Source: Nocardia sp. XZ_19_385 (GTDB lineage Bacteria > Actinomycetota > Actinomycetes > Mycobacteriales > Mycobacteriaceae). From it: DNA of 64,000 nt. A model generated the notes under the pieces. That model saw nothing but the letters and a program-made list of their open reading frames with translations, did no database searches and was not told the DNA's origin. A program made the position numbers and the translations under genes. The stretch is from contig NZ_JACVEE010000003.1 in the NCBI RefSeq assembly GCF_015355755.1, forward strand, positions 992,001 to 1,056,000. Reading direction: 5' to 3'. Every line of letters starts with the position of its first letter. The stretch's first letter is position 1. Below, one piece after another: positions 51,487 through 60,400 of the stretch.

Positions 51487-52563
51487 ATGTACGCAACGTT
51501 GCTGCGCCTGATGTTCCTGTTCGATACGGAACGCATCCATCACTGGGCTTTCGTCGCCATGCAATGGGCCACGCGGTTCGCGCCGGCCCGGGTCGTCATG
51601 CGCAAAGTGCTGGTGGCCGACGACCCGATCCTGCGCAACCGGGTCTTTGGCGTCGACTTCCCGGCGCCGCTGGGTCTGGCCGCCGGGTTCGACAAGAACG
51701 CCGACGGTGCCGACGCGTGGGGCCCGCTCGGCTTCGGCTACGCCGAGATCGGCACCGTCACCGCGCAGGCGCAGCCGGGTAATCCGGCGCCGCGACTGTT
51801 CCGGCTGCCCGCCGACCGCGCCCTGATCAATCGCATGGGTTTCAACAACTTCGGCGCCGCCGCGGCCGCCGACCAGTTGCGTGCGCGTCCGTCGACGGTG
51901 CCGATCGGCGCCAACATCGGCAAGACCAAGATCGTGGAACCGGCCGATGCCGCCGCCGACTACGCGGTCAGCGCCGCCCTGCTGGGCCCGCTCGCCGATT
52001 TCGTCGTCGTCAACGTCAGCTCCCCCAACACCCCCGGCCTGCGCGACCTGCAGGCCGTCGAATCGCTGCGCCCGGTGCTGCAAGCGGTGCTCGACACCGT
52101 GCAGGTCCCGGTGCTGGTCAAGATCGCCCCCGACCTGTCCGACGACGACATCGATGCGGTCGCCGACCTGGCCCTCGAACTGGGCCTGGCCGGCATCGTC
52201 GCCACCAACACCACCATCCGCCGCGACGGACTGCGTACCGACGCCGCCGAGGTCGCCGCCATGGGCGCGGGCGGCCTGTCCGGTCCCCCGGTCGCCGACC
52301 GCTCGCTCGAAGTACTGCGCCGGCTCTACGGCCGCGTCGGCGACCAGGTGGTGCTGATCTCGGTCGGCGGCATCGAAACCGCCGACCAGGCCTTCGAACG
52401 AATCCTGGCCGGCGCCAGCCTCCTGCAAGGCTTCACCGGCTTCATCTACGGCGGCCCGTTCTGGGCCCGCACCATCCACCGCGGCATCGCCGAACGCCTG
52501 CGCCGGCACGGCTACACCTCCCTGGCCGAGGCGGTCGGCGCGGAGAACGTCGCTCGCACCTGA
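51487..52563 (+). CDS. pyrD: Quinone-dependent dihydroorotate dehydrogenase PyrD (class 2)
   Basis: The 358-residue protein is a class 2 enzyme. It has a hydrophobic N-terminal helix pair, [17 protein letters not shown], the substrate motif NRMGFNN and [14 protein letters not shown] with the catalytic Ser of class 2. FMN is held by [15 protein letters not shown]. It oxidises dihydroorotate to orotate in pyrimidine synthesis and passes electrons to the quinone pool. GTG at 51478 gives three more residues. Synteny with lppL is conserved. Confidence 0.94.
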   Translation: MYATLLRLMFLFDTERIHHWAFVAMQWATRFAPARVVMRKVLVADDPILRNRVFGVDFPAPLGLAAGFDKNADGADAWGPLGFGYAEIGTVTAQAQPGNPAPRLFRLPADRALINRMGFNNFGAAAAADQLRARPSTVPIGANIGKTKIVEPADAAADYAVSAALLGPLADFVVVNVSSPNTPGLRDLQAVESLRPVLQAVLDTVQVPVLVKIAPDLSDDDIDAVADLALELGLAGIVATNTTIRRDGLRTDAAEVAAMGAGGLSGPPVADRSLEVLRRLYGRVGDQVVLISVGGIETADQAFERILAGASLLQGFTGFIYGGPFWARTIHRGIAERLRRHGYTSLAEAVGAENVART

Positions 52564-52619
52564 GCGGTGTGCAATCCTGGTGTGGCGCAACATAAAAGCA
52601 CCGCACCCGGGAGTAGTCG

Positions 52620-54092
52620 ATGGCCGAGCAGGACGTGGCGACCGCGGTGCTGTGCGGGGTGTTCACACGGCTGGGTAAACGCAGCGGCCTGAACCCGGAT
52701 CGCCTGCGCACTACCGAAGTCGATGTGGCACCGCTACTTTCGCTGCCGGTGGTGCGTCATCACGCGCAGCGCACCGGCGCCCCAGCGGAGGAAGTCGTGC
52801 TGGCCGTGGTGCGCGCGGCCGCGCGCGGATTGCGCTCGACCGACCGGTTGATCGTCGACGCGGTGCTGTGCCTGGGCCTGCTCCGCAAGAACCCGCCCGA
52901 GGGCGTCGATCTGGACGGCCTGTACGCGCCGGGGCTCAGCGCCCGGCGTGAGTCGCTGACCGCGCATTGGGCGCTGCTACACGAGGTCACGCGGGCCCCG
53001 CGCACCCCGCCGGCGCCGGCGGTGCGCACGCTGCGAGCCCAGGGTGAACCGCGGGCGTTGACGGCGCTGTCGCACCTGCTGGTTACCACGCCCTCCGGCG
53101 TCCCGGCCGACAAAGCCTCGGAAAACGGTGCGGCACAGCCTGGTTCGCGCCACGACCGGGGTGTCGTCATCGTGGTCGGCGATGCGGTGCTCGACCACAT
53201 CTACCGCATCGATCACGTCCCGCCGGTCGGGTCGTCGACGCCCGGCAGCTTTCGAGCCCATCCCGGCGGCAAGGGGCTCAACCGTGCCGTCGCCGCGGCG
53301 CGGCTGGGGCTCGAGGTCCAACTGGTTGCCGCGGTCGGCGACGATGACGCCGGCCGCTGGATCCGCGACTATCTGCGCTCGGAGAACGTGGGCACCGATC
53401 TGGTCCGGGTCGTCCCCCGGGCCCGCACGCCGGTGACCGCTTTCATGATCACCGGAACCGGCGCCTCCAGTGCCATCGGCTGCCGCGACGAACGCATCCG
53501 GCCCAGCATCCAGCAGCTCGGGGGCGACGCGTTCACCGACACCGTCGCCGGCTCGGACGCAGTGCTGTTGACCTTCGAGCAGCCGATGGTCGTGCTCGAA
53601 CAGGTGTTGACCATCCTGCGCGAACTGAAGTCCCCGCCGGTGGTCGTACTGCATCCCTCGCCGCAGATCGAGACGCCGCAGTACTTGTACCGGTTCCTCG
53701 GCAGTGTCGACTACCTGATCGGGTCGCCGCAGCAATTGGCCCGGATGCTGCCCGAAGTGGAACTGCACGCCGGCACCGATCCCGCGCAGCGGTTGCGGGC
53801 GCTGGGTGTGCGGGCGGTGTGCGAGATCGCGGACTTCGGCTGCACGGTGCACTCCGAGGCGGTCAGTACGGAGATCACACCGTTCCCGGCGGCACTGCAG
53901 GACTCCCCCGGCGCGCACTCCGCGTTCGGTGCTGCCCTGGTCCATCGCGTCATCGCCGCCGGCCGGCCCGCGACCGAAGCCGATTACCGCTGGGCCACCG
54001 CGGCCATGGTCGCGACCCAGTCCTTCGGTGATGTGCCGGGCGCGATGCCGCTGGCCGGGCAGATCGACCGAATCGTCCGCCTGGCCGAATAA
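52620..54092 (+). CDS. PfkB-fold pseudokinase 1 with extra N-terminal domain
   Basis: The 490-residue protein has a unique N-terminal part (1-170) and a PfkB/ribokinase-like part (183-490). GGKGLNRAVAAARLG at 216-230 is the sugar-binding motif. The second PfkB signature, normally DTTGAGDAF, reads D428-SPGAHSAF436, so the catalytic Asp is Ser434. The usual nucleotide segment VTLGxxG is also lost (CEIADFGCTV). Hence kinase activity is unlikely. The N-terminal block contains RLGKRSGLNPDRLR and STDRLIVDAVLCLGLLRKNP and is shared with the copy at 55338. Confidence 0.75.
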   Translation: MAEQDVATAVLCGVFTRLGKRSGLNPDRLRTTEVDVAPLLSLPVVRHHAQRTGAPAEEVVLAVVRAAARGLRSTDRLIVDAVLCLGLLRKNPPEGVDLDGLYAPGLSARRESLTAHWALLHEVTRAPRTPPAPAVRTLRAQGEPRALTALSHLLVTTPSGVPADKASENGAAQPGSRHDRGVVIVVGDAVLDHIYRIDHVPPVGSSTPGSFRAHPGGKGLNRAVAAARLGLEVQLVAAVGDDDAGRWIRDYLRSENVGTDLVRVVPRARTPVTAFMITGTGASSAIGCRDERIRPSIQQLGGDAFTDTVAGSDAVLLTFEQPMVVLEQVLTILRELKSPPVVVLHPSPQIETPQYLYRFLGSVDYLIGSPQQLARMLPEVELHAGTDPAQRLRALGVRAVCEIADFGCTVHSEAVSTEITPFPAALQDSPGAHSAFGAALVHRVIAAGRPATEADYRWATAAMVATQSFGDVPGAMPLAGQIDRIVRLAE

Positions 54093-54114
54093 TTCGCGCA
54101 CTCGGCACACGACC

Positions 54115-54145
54115 GCCGGGCTCGACCCCGCCCCGAGCCCGGCGA
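54115..54145. terminator. Hairpin terminator between pseudokinase 1 and the small genes
   Basis: CGCCGGGCTCG at 54115-54125 pairs perfectly with CGAGCCCGGCG at 54135-54145, leaving a 9-base loop. It lies between convergent stop codons at 54092 and 54187. Confidence 0.7.
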
Positions 54146-54186
54146 CCGCCATTTCCGCATCGGATGCACCGATGCAGAGTCTGCGG

Positions 54187-54546
54187 TTATCCGACCAGAT
54201 GCGGCCGGTGCCGGTATCTCTCGGTGACCGGCGGATCGTCGGGTTCGAGCTGCTCGACCTGCAGACGGGCGATCATCAACTTGGACAACATGATCACCGC
54301 CTGTTCCCAGAGCAGACCGAGTTCCGCGGCGCAGTCGGCGGCGCGCGCCTGAGCGATCCGGTTGTGCACGGAGTCGATGTCGCTGAGGATTTCGTCGAGT
54401 TCCATTCCGGCCCGCGCCTGTTCGCGGGTCAGCAGTCGGTCGGGCAACCAGCTCAGCCGCCATATTCGCTCGCCGTCGCCGGTCGACCGATACGCCGTCT
54501 CGGGCGTGATATCGCTGGTCATGGTCCATTCGGTGGTGCGGATCAT
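54187..54546 (-). CDS. Small protein, paralogue A
   Basis: The 119-residue product has a conserved N-terminal block with WRLSWLPDRLLTREQARAGM and a helical C-terminal (LGLLWEQAVIMLSKLMIARL). It starts with GGAGAGAG before the ATG. The paralogue 17 bases upstream shares the SDIT, WRLSWLPDRLLTREQA and AGM blocks. No family name or motif for enzymatic function was recognised. It lies in the interval between the two pseudokinase genes. Confidence 0.65.
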   Translation of the reverse strand: MIRTTEWTMTSDITPETAYRSTGDGERIWRLSWLPDRLLTREQARAGMELDEILSDIDSVHNRIAQARAADCAAELGLLWEQAVIMLSKLMIARLQVEQLEPDDPPVTERYRHRPHLVG

Positions 54547-54563
54547 TGCGCTCTCTCCGGGTG

Positions 54564-54830
54564 CTACAGCTCAGTGATGAGCTGTTCTAACGGAATTCCG
54601 AGTTGTCCAGCGCAGTGGACGGCTCGAAGATGTGCCATCCGGTCGTGCCGGAATGCCTGGGTGCTGACGATCTCGGCGAGATCCATCCCCGCAATTGCCT
54701 GTTCACGTGTGAGCAGTCGGTCTGGCAACCAGCTCAACCGCCAAGATCTGGTCCACTTCTCGGCCACCCGCTGGGCCGATTCTGTGGTGATATCGCTGGT
54801 CACGGACCATTCGGTTACATAGAGGGTCAC
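54564..54830 (-). CDS. Small protein, paralogue B
   Basis: The 88-residue product is a shorter relative of the next gene, with SDITTESAQRVAEKW, WRLSWLPDRLLTREQAIAGM and DLAEIV. GTG start with CGGGAGAC upstream. It stops at residues equal to about two thirds of paralogue A, so the C-terminal helix is shorter. Local DNA identity between the paralogues (for instance 54709-54745 against 54426-54462) suggests a fairly recent duplication. Role unknown. Confidence 0.63.
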   Translation of the reverse strand: MTLYVTEWSVTSDITTESAQRVAEKWTRSWRLSWLPDRLLTREQAIAGMDLAEIVSTQAFRHDRMAHLRAVHCAGQLGIPLEQLITEL

Positions 54831-55337
54831 GACTGTCTCCCGAGAGGCGGTGCCGCCAACCGGTGTGCTGCCGTGTTTTTGGGTGCGCGAGACCCGGCCG
54901 ACGGGCGGAGCCGAGTCGGTCGGTGAATGTCGCGATATCTGTTGATCGTGCGATATCTACACAGAAGCGTTAGGGCGACGACGGGACTGGTTGTCAGAGG
55001 AACGGGGGCGAATCTTCGCCTAGCCGGCGAAGTTCGGCTCCAGCTCCGTATCGGGCCGGTGCTGCCGGCGCCGGCGGATACGCCGTTTCACGAGAACCAC
55101 TCTCATCACCAGACCCTCCCGAAGTTCCTGGTGGGGCGATGTATCGCCTGGGACTCAAGTGTGGCTGGTCAGGCGCTTCATCGCTACTATTTCTTTGACA
55201 AATGCCGCCGGTTGACGTCAATTGTCATGACTTAGAAGGAATTCACCGCGCGAAGACTGGCTAAACCCGCAATTGCCGCCTATCGTGAGCGCGGTACAAC
55301 CCTGGAACAATGACCACCTCGAGGAGTGGATCGCGCC
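54831..55337. other. 500-bp intergenic region
   Basis: It lies between divergent genes. A possible 28-residue very basic peptide is encoded on the minus strand at 55020-55106 with GGGAGGG upstream, but no homologue is known to me. A 102-codon plus-strand frame from 54927 has no ribosome site and unnatural composition. No repeat or RNA gene seen. Confidence 0.5.
55020..55106 (-). CDS. Possible 28-residue basic peptide
   Basis: ATG at 55106 preceded by GGGAGGG at a good distance gives MRVVLVKRRIRRRRQHRP followed by DTELEPNFAG and a stop. Ten of the first 17 residues are Arg, Lys or His. It may be a real small gene or a chance frame in arginine-favouring DNA. Only the ribosome site supports it. 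Confidence 0.25.
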   Translation of the reverse strand: MRVVLVKRRIRRRRQHRPDTELEPNFAG

Positions 55338-56891
55338 ATGGTGCCGCAGGATTCGGCTACCGCCGCTGTGCGAAACATCCTCACCCGCCTGGGCAAACAC
55401 CGCGGCCTGGTGGACAGTGAAGGCCGTTTGCGGCGCACCGTGGTCGATGTCGAGCCGTTGCTGGGCCAGCAGGCGGTACGTGATCGAGCCTACCGCGAAG
55501 GTGCCGAGCCCGAGCAGGTCGTACCAACCGTGGTCCGGGACCTCGCCCGGCAATTGCCGCCCACCGAACGCCTGATCGCCGATGCCGCACTGTCATTGGG
55601 ACTGCTGCGCGACAACCCGCCCGCAGGCGCCGATCTCGACGGCTTCTACGGTGCCGACCTCGGTCAGCGCCGCGAGTTCCTGACCGAGAACTGGCAGCTG
55701 CTGCACACCCACCTCCGCGTCGACCCGATTCCGGAACCGCCGACGGTGCGCTCACTGCGATCCACGCACGAACATCGCGCGGTCACAATGCTCGCCGGAC
55801 TGTTGACCAGTCAATCCGGCTATCGTGGCACGGCGACCTCGGCCGCGATGCTGGAAACGGTTGCCAAACGGCGGCATACGCGCACGGAGATGGGCGTGGT
55901 CACGGTCATCGGCGACGCCGTCATCGACCATATCTACCGCACCGATCTGATGCCCTCGGCCGAAGGCCCGCCCGCGCGTGGACGTTTCGAGGAACAGATC
56001 GGCGGCAAGGGACTCAATCGCGCCATCGCCGCCGCGCGGCTGGGCTACCAGGTCCGTCTGCTCGCCGCGGTCGGAGACGATCTGGCCGGTCAGCGCATTC
56101 TGCACAAACTCGACGAGGAGCATGTCGACACCGAACTGGTGAAAACCGTGCGCGGCGAGCCCACCCCGATAGCAGCGGTCATCATCGACGCCGCCGGCGG
56201 CATGGGGACGATCGGTCGCGTCGATGATGCAGTCCGGTTGAGCCGGGAAGATTTGAAGCAACCCTCGGCCCGGCAGGCGATCCTCGAATCCGACGCGCTG
56301 CTCATGACCTTCGAGCAGCCTCTCGCCGTCATCGAGCAGGTGCTGGAGATGGTGCGGCTCGCCTCGGACCCGCCGTGGGTACTGGTGCAGCCCACCCCTC
56401 CATTGGATGTGCCGCAGTACCTCTACCGGCATTTGAGCCAAATCGATTACCTGATCGGCACCCGCCGCGAGCTGGCCAGCTTGCTGACACCGGGCGATCG
56501 GACCGGCCGGTCGGCGCTCGGCACCCGCGCGTCCGAGGCCGGCAACGGCGGCACCGAGACGGTGCAGCAGTTGCTGGCGATGGGTGTCGCCACGGTGTGC
56601 ACGGCAGAGGGCTTCCGATGCCAGGTGCGATCGGCGGGCCTGGACATCGATATCGCCCGCCCGATGGCCGCACAGCTCGACGAATCGCCCGGCGCGCGTG
56701 CGGCATTCACCGCGGCCCTGGCCGCGCGGCTGGTCACCAATGACCGTGAGGCCGAGCGCGCAGATTTCGAATGGGCCACCGCCGCCATGGCCGCCACCCA
56801 ATCCTTCGGCGCGGTCGCCGGAACGATGCCGCTGATGGACGAGATCGATCGGATCGCCAACTATCCCGGCACCGGGACCGCTGGTGGTTGA
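55338..56891 (+). CDS. PfkB-fold pseudokinase 2 with extra N-terminal domain
   Basis: The 517-residue protein is a paralogue of the gene at 52620. The N-terminal domain (about 1-175) holds RLGKHRGLVDSEGRLRR, PPTERLIADAALSLGLL and LDGFYGADLGQRREFL. The PfkB part has GGKGLNRAIAAARLG at 222-236, but the second signature is ESPGARAAF (449-457), so the catalytic Asp is Ala455. Expression probably starts at the ATG after GAGGAG. Both lost the same residue, which suggests a shared non-kinase role such as ligand sensing. Confidence 0.75.
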   Translation: MVPQDSATAAVRNILTRLGKHRGLVDSEGRLRRTVVDVEPLLGQQAVRDRAYREGAEPEQVVPTVVRDLARQLPPTERLIADAALSLGLLRDNPPAGADLDGFYGADLGQRREFLTENWQLLHTHLRVDPIPEPPTVRSLRSTHEHRAVTMLAGLLTSQSGYRGTATSAAMLETVAKRRHTRTEMGVVTVIGDAVIDHIYRTDLMPSAEGPPARGRFEEQIGGKGLNRAIAAARLGYQVRLLAAVGDDLAGQRILHKLDEEHVDTELVKTVRGEPTPIAAVIIDAAGGMGTIGRVDDAVRLSREDLKQPSARQAILESDALLMTFEQPLAVIEQVLEMVRLASDPPWVLVQPTPPLDVPQYLYRHLSQIDYLIGTRRELASLLTPGDRTGRSALGTRASEAGNGGTETVQQLLAMGVATVCTAEGFRCQVRSAGLDIDIARPMAAQLDESPGARAAFTAALAARLVTNDREAERADFEWATAAMAATQSFGAVAGTMPLMDEIDRIANYPGTGTAGG

Positions 56892-57019
56892 TTTGAAACC
56901 GCCGCGTTCCCGCGCCAGACCCGCTGTCACGCGCCGTTAGGCGCTCAGTATCGTCTCGCCATCGTCTCTGCCTGCTCTGCCCTCGAGATCCACTGCCACT
57001 GTCCTGTTTCGGAGGAACT

Positions 57020-57796
57020 TTGATCAGAACCGCGTCGAGCCTTGCCGAAACCGCTCACCGGTTGACGCGTAAGGGTCGCGAACTGCACGTACAGGTGCTG
57101 GAATTAGCCGACGTCCGGGACGGCGGCTACGTGCTCGTCTTCGGCGAGATCGCCGACGACTGTCTGGTCCGGATCCATTCGCGATGTCTCTACGGTGACG
57201 CGCTGCGCTCCGACGACTGCGATTGCGGCCCCGAGTTGGACAAGGCCATGGATCTGATCCAGGAGGAAGGCTCCGGCGTACTGGTCTACCTGGAGCAGGA
57301 GGGCCGGGGCGCCGGGCTGATCGCGAAGGCGCGCGGGCTGCGCGACGGGGACCTGACCGGCGCCGACACCTTCACCAGCTACCGCACGCTGGGCTTCCCC
57401 GAGGATTCCCGCTCATACGAGCTGGCCGCGAAAACCCTTGCCGCACTGGGCTTGAGCGCGGTGCGACTGCTCACCAACAACCCGGAGAAGGCGCACGCGC
57501 TGCGGGCCGCCAATATCGCCGTCACCGCGGTGCCGCTGCTCACCCGGGCCCGCAGCGCCCGGGCCCGGCAGTACCTGGAGGCCAAGCGCAAACGACGACG
57601 GCACTGGATTCCGGTCGAGGCCGAGGCGCCCTGGGCGATCGAGGCATCCATCGCGATCGAGGACACCGCGATTCTTCCCGCACTGCCCGATGACCCGCGC
57701 AAGCGCCGTATCCACTGGTTGTGGTTCTCCCGCGAGGGCGGTTTCACCGCCCGCCGACGGGCGCGAAAGGCCGGTTTGGTCGCGACCTCGGGGTAA
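57020..57796 (+). CDS. ribA: Stand-alone GTP cyclohydrolase II RibA with basic tail
   Basis: The 258-residue protein has the zinc ligands Cys56, Cys67 and Cys69 (RCLYGDALRSDDCDCG), the EQEGRGAGL loop at 92-100 and ADTFTSYRTLGF. It opens GTP to start riboflavin (or deazaflavin-like) synthesis. In mycobacteria the main RibA is fused to RibB, so a free copy is extra. The C-terminal 60 residues (RRARKAGLVAT region and KRKRRRHWIP) are unusually basic. TTG start with CGGAGGAAC upstream. It follows pseudokinase 2 by about 130 bases. Confidence 0.88.
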   Translation: MIRTASSLAETAHRLTRKGRELHVQVLELADVRDGGYVLVFGEIADDCLVRIHSRCLYGDALRSDDCDCGPELDKAMDLIQEEGSGVLVYLEQEGRGAGLIAKARGLRDGDLTGADTFTSYRTLGFPEDSRSYELAAKTLAALGLSAVRLLTNNPEKAHALRAANIAVTAVPLLTRARSARARQYLEAKRKRRRHWIPVEAEAPWAIEASIAIEDTAILPALPDDPRKRRIHWLWFSREGGFTARRRARKAGLVATSG

Positions 57797-57955
57797 CGAC
57801 CGCCACTTTACTGTTTCTTTGGTTACGATAAGTGAGCCGCGCCACTCGATGACGCGCCGAACCGTGAGTTGATGACACAACCTTCTGCACACTGTGTCAG
57901 CGACGGCGAGGCGGATCGAGGTCGGTTCTCAGACAGAGCTATCGGGAACAGGAAA

Positions 57956-59788
57956 ATGAGCACAACAGAAATCGGTTTCGCGCACGAGTCCGGCAAGACG
58001 GTCTATACCGTTCCCGAGGCGTTCCAGGAGACGATCAAGCTGCGGCCCGACGCCATCGCGTTGCGGACGGTCGGCGGCACCACCGAGTTCAGCTGGCAGC
58101 AGTACGGCGACCGGGTCCGGGTTATCGCCGCGGGTCTGGCGAAGCTGGGTATCGGCCACGGCGACACCGTCGGCATCATGCTCACCAACCGGCCGGAGTT
58201 CAACCTGGTCGACACCGCCGCGTTGCACCTGGGCGCCACGCCGTTCTCCATCTACAACACCAGCTCGCCCGAGCAGATCACGCACCTGTTCACCAACGCC
58301 GAGAACAAGGTCGTGATCACCGAGCGCGCCTTCCTGGACACCATCCGGGCGGCGGGCGTCGAGCTCGAGCACATCGTGGTCGTCGACGGCCCGGCCGAGG
58401 GCGCGCTCGACCTGACGGCCGTGGAGGCGGATCCGCTGCTGGACTTCGACTTCGACGAGTCCTGGAAAGCCGTCAACCCCGGCGACCTGGCCACCCTGAT
58501 CTACACCTCAGGCACCACCGGCCCGTCCAAGGGCGTGGAGATCACCCACCGCAACGTGCTGGCCCAGATCATCGCGCTGGTCAACGGCCCGCTGCGGGTC
58601 GGCTATGACGATCGCGCCATCTCCTACCTGCCGGCCGCGCATGTCGCCGACCGCATCTCCGGGCACGCCATCAGCCTGCTCACCGGCATGCTCGTCACCT
58701 GCGTGCCGGACCCGCGGGAGATCGCCGCCGCACTGCCCGACGCCCGCCCGACCGTGTTCTTCGGTGTGCCGCGGGTGTGGCAGAAGATCAAGGCCGGTAT
58801 CGACGGCAAGCTGTCCACCGAGCCGAGCCCGGTGAAGAAGAAGCTGGCGAACTGGGCGATCGAGACCGGCATCGCGGCGGCCCGCGCCGACCTGGCCGGC
58901 AAGGGCCGTGGCCCGGTGCTCGGCCTGCAGTACAAGCTCGCGGACACGCTCGTGCTGTCGAAGCTGCGCGCCGCGCTGGGCATGGACAACCTGAAGGTGG
59001 CCGCCTCCGGTGCGGCCGCGATCCCGCCGGAGACCCTCGAGTACTACCTCGGTCTCGGGTTCACCGTCACCGAGGTGTGGGGCATGTCCGAGACCTGCGG
59101 TGTCGGCACCTACACCGAGCTGGACAAGCCGCGCCCGGGTTCGGTCGGCCGCGCGGTCGACGGCCTGGAACTGCGCCTGGGCGAGGACGGCGAACTGCTG
59201 TGCCGCGGCCCGATCGTCACCCCCGGATACCGCAAGCAGGCCGACAAGACCAAAGAGGCGATCGACGACGACGGCTGGCTGCACACAGGTGACGTCGCCA
59301 CCATCGACGCCGACGGTTACGTGCGCATCGTGGACCGTAAGAAGGAACTGATCATCAACGAGGCGGGGAAGAACATCTCCCCCACCAATATCGAGAACTC
59401 GGTGAAGTCGGCGTCCTCGCTGATCGGCCAGGTGGTGGCGATCGGTGAGGCCAAGCCTTACATCGGCGCGCTGATCACCCTCGATCCCGACACCGCCGCC
59501 CTGCGCGCCAAGGCGCTGGATGTCCCCGGCGACGACCTCGCCGCGCTGTCCACCCGTAAGGAGATCCTCGACGAGGTGCGTGCCGCCGTCGAGTCGGGCA
59601 ACCGGAAGCTGTCCCGGGTCGAGCAGATCAAGCGCTTCACCGTGGTCCCGCAGCCGTGGGAGCCGGGCGGCGAGGAGCTCACCCCGACCATGAAGCTCAA
59701 GCGCAACCCGATCGCCGCCAAGTACGGCGCGGAGATCGCTTCGCTCTACGAGAAGGACGCCCCGGCGACCGTCATCGACCTCAAGTAG
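57956..59788 (+). CDS. Long-chain fatty acyl-CoA ligase (AMP-binding)
   Basis: The 610-residue protein carries the adenylate-forming motifs: YTSGTTGPSKGVEIT, the A5-type WGMSETCGVGTY and the A7/A8 region GWLHTGDVATIDADGYVRIV with RKKELIINEAGKN. It resembles FadD15-type ligases, which make acyl-CoA or acyl-AMP from long-chain acids. The ATG at 57956 was preferred over a start 29 codons earlier in poor sequence. A strong terminator follows. Confidence 0.9.
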   Translation: MSTTEIGFAHESGKTVYTVPEAFQETIKLRPDAIALRTVGGTTEFSWQQYGDRVRVIAAGLAKLGIGHGDTVGIMLTNRPEFNLVDTAALHLGATPFSIYNTSSPEQITHLFTNAENKVVITERAFLDTIRAAGVELEHIVVVDGPAEGALDLTAVEADPLLDFDFDESWKAVNPGDLATLIYTSGTTGPSKGVEITHRNVLAQIIALVNGPLRVGYDDRAISYLPAAHVADRISGHAISLLTGMLVTCVPDPREIAAALPDARPTVFFGVPRVWQKIKAGIDGKLSTEPSPVKKKLANWAIETGIAAARADLAGKGRGPVLGLQYKLADTLVLSKLRAALGMDNLKVAASGAAAIPPETLEYYLGLGFTVTEVWGMSETCGVGTYTELDKPRPGSVGRAVDGLELRLGEDGELLCRGPIVTPGYRKQADKTKEAIDDDGWLHTGDVATIDADGYVRIVDRKKELIINEAGKNISPTNIENSVKSASSLIGQVVAIGEAKPYIGALITLDPDTAALRAKALDVPGDDLAALSTRKEILDEVRAAVESGNRKLSRVEQIKRFTVVPQPWEPGGEELTPTMKLKRNPIAAKYGAEIASLYEKDAPATVIDLK

Positions 59789-59798
59789 TTCTCTGAAA

Positions 59799-59839
59799 AC
59801 GACGGTGGCCCCGGGCATTTCGCCCGGGGCCACCGTCGT
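59799..59839. terminator. Bidirectional terminator between the ligase and PEBP genes
   Basis: A perfect 18-bp stem (ACGACGGTGGCCCCGGGC at 59799-59816 with its complement at 59822-59839) closes a 5-base ATTTC loop. It lies between the convergent stop codons at 59788 and 59849. Confidence 0.9.
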
Positions 59840-59848
59840 GTCAGGACC

Positions 59849-60376
59849 TCACTCGATCTCGTACTTGCCGATCAGGGTGGCGCGGCCCAGGGTGTGGAAG
59901 AACAGGTTGAATCCGAGCACCGCGGGCGCGACGTTCTCATCGATGTCGAGCTTCTCCACGTCGACGGCGTGCACGACGACGAAATAGCGGTGCGGGCCGT
60001 GGCCCTGCGGCGGGGCAGCGCCGACGAAACCGGGGAACCCGGCGTCGTTGCGCAGGTTCAGCGCGCCCGCGGGCAGGCTGCCGCCCTTGCTGCCCGCGCC
60101 GGTCGGCAGCGAGGTGGTGCTCACCGGGATGTTCGCCACGGCCCAGTGCCAGAAACCGGAGGCGGTAGGGGCGTCCGGGTCGTAGACGGTGACCGCGAAA
60201 CTCTTTGTCTCCGCGGGGAATCCGGACCAGGACAGCTGCGGGGAGATGTCCTTGCCGCCGGCGCCCAGGACATCGCTGACCTGATCGTTGCCCAGGGTCT
60301 GGCCGTCCTCGATATCGGCGGAGGTGACGGTGAAGCTCGGTACCTGCGGAAGCGCGTCGTACGGGTTGTAGGTCAT
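59849..60376 (-). CDS. YbhB/YbcL (PEBP) family protein, TB18.6-like
   Basis: The 175-residue protein is a phosphatidylethanolamine-binding/Raf-kinase-inhibitor-like protein. It shows [39 protein letters not shown] and the [13 protein letters not shown] motif. M. tuberculosis TB18.6 (Rv2140c) is the homologue by order. Members bind small phospho-ligands. It lies 24 bases beyond the start side of the M20 peptidase gene and is the downstream gene of that unit. Confidence 0.9.
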   Translation of the reverse strand: MTYNPYDALPQVPSFTVTSADIEDGQTLGNDQVSDVLGAGGKDISPQLSWSGFPAETKSFAVTVYDPDAPTASGFWHWAVANIPVSTTSLPTGAGSKGGSLPAGALNLRNDAGFPGFVGAAPPQGHGPHRYFVVVHAVDVEKLDIDENVAPAVLGFNLFFHTLGRATLIGKYEIE

Positions 60377-60400
60377 GGTTCCCCTTCTACTTCGATGAGA

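Noticed and set aside
54927..55235. 102-codon plus-strand frame between the small genes and pseudokinase 2
   Set aside because: No ribosome site, no family resemblance and arginine-rich shadow composition.
56931..56944. GCGCC-GTTA-GGCGC hairpin before ribA as an FMN riboswitch part
   Set aside because: The stem is only five base pairs and the 128-base leader contains none of the conserved FMN riboswitch blocks.
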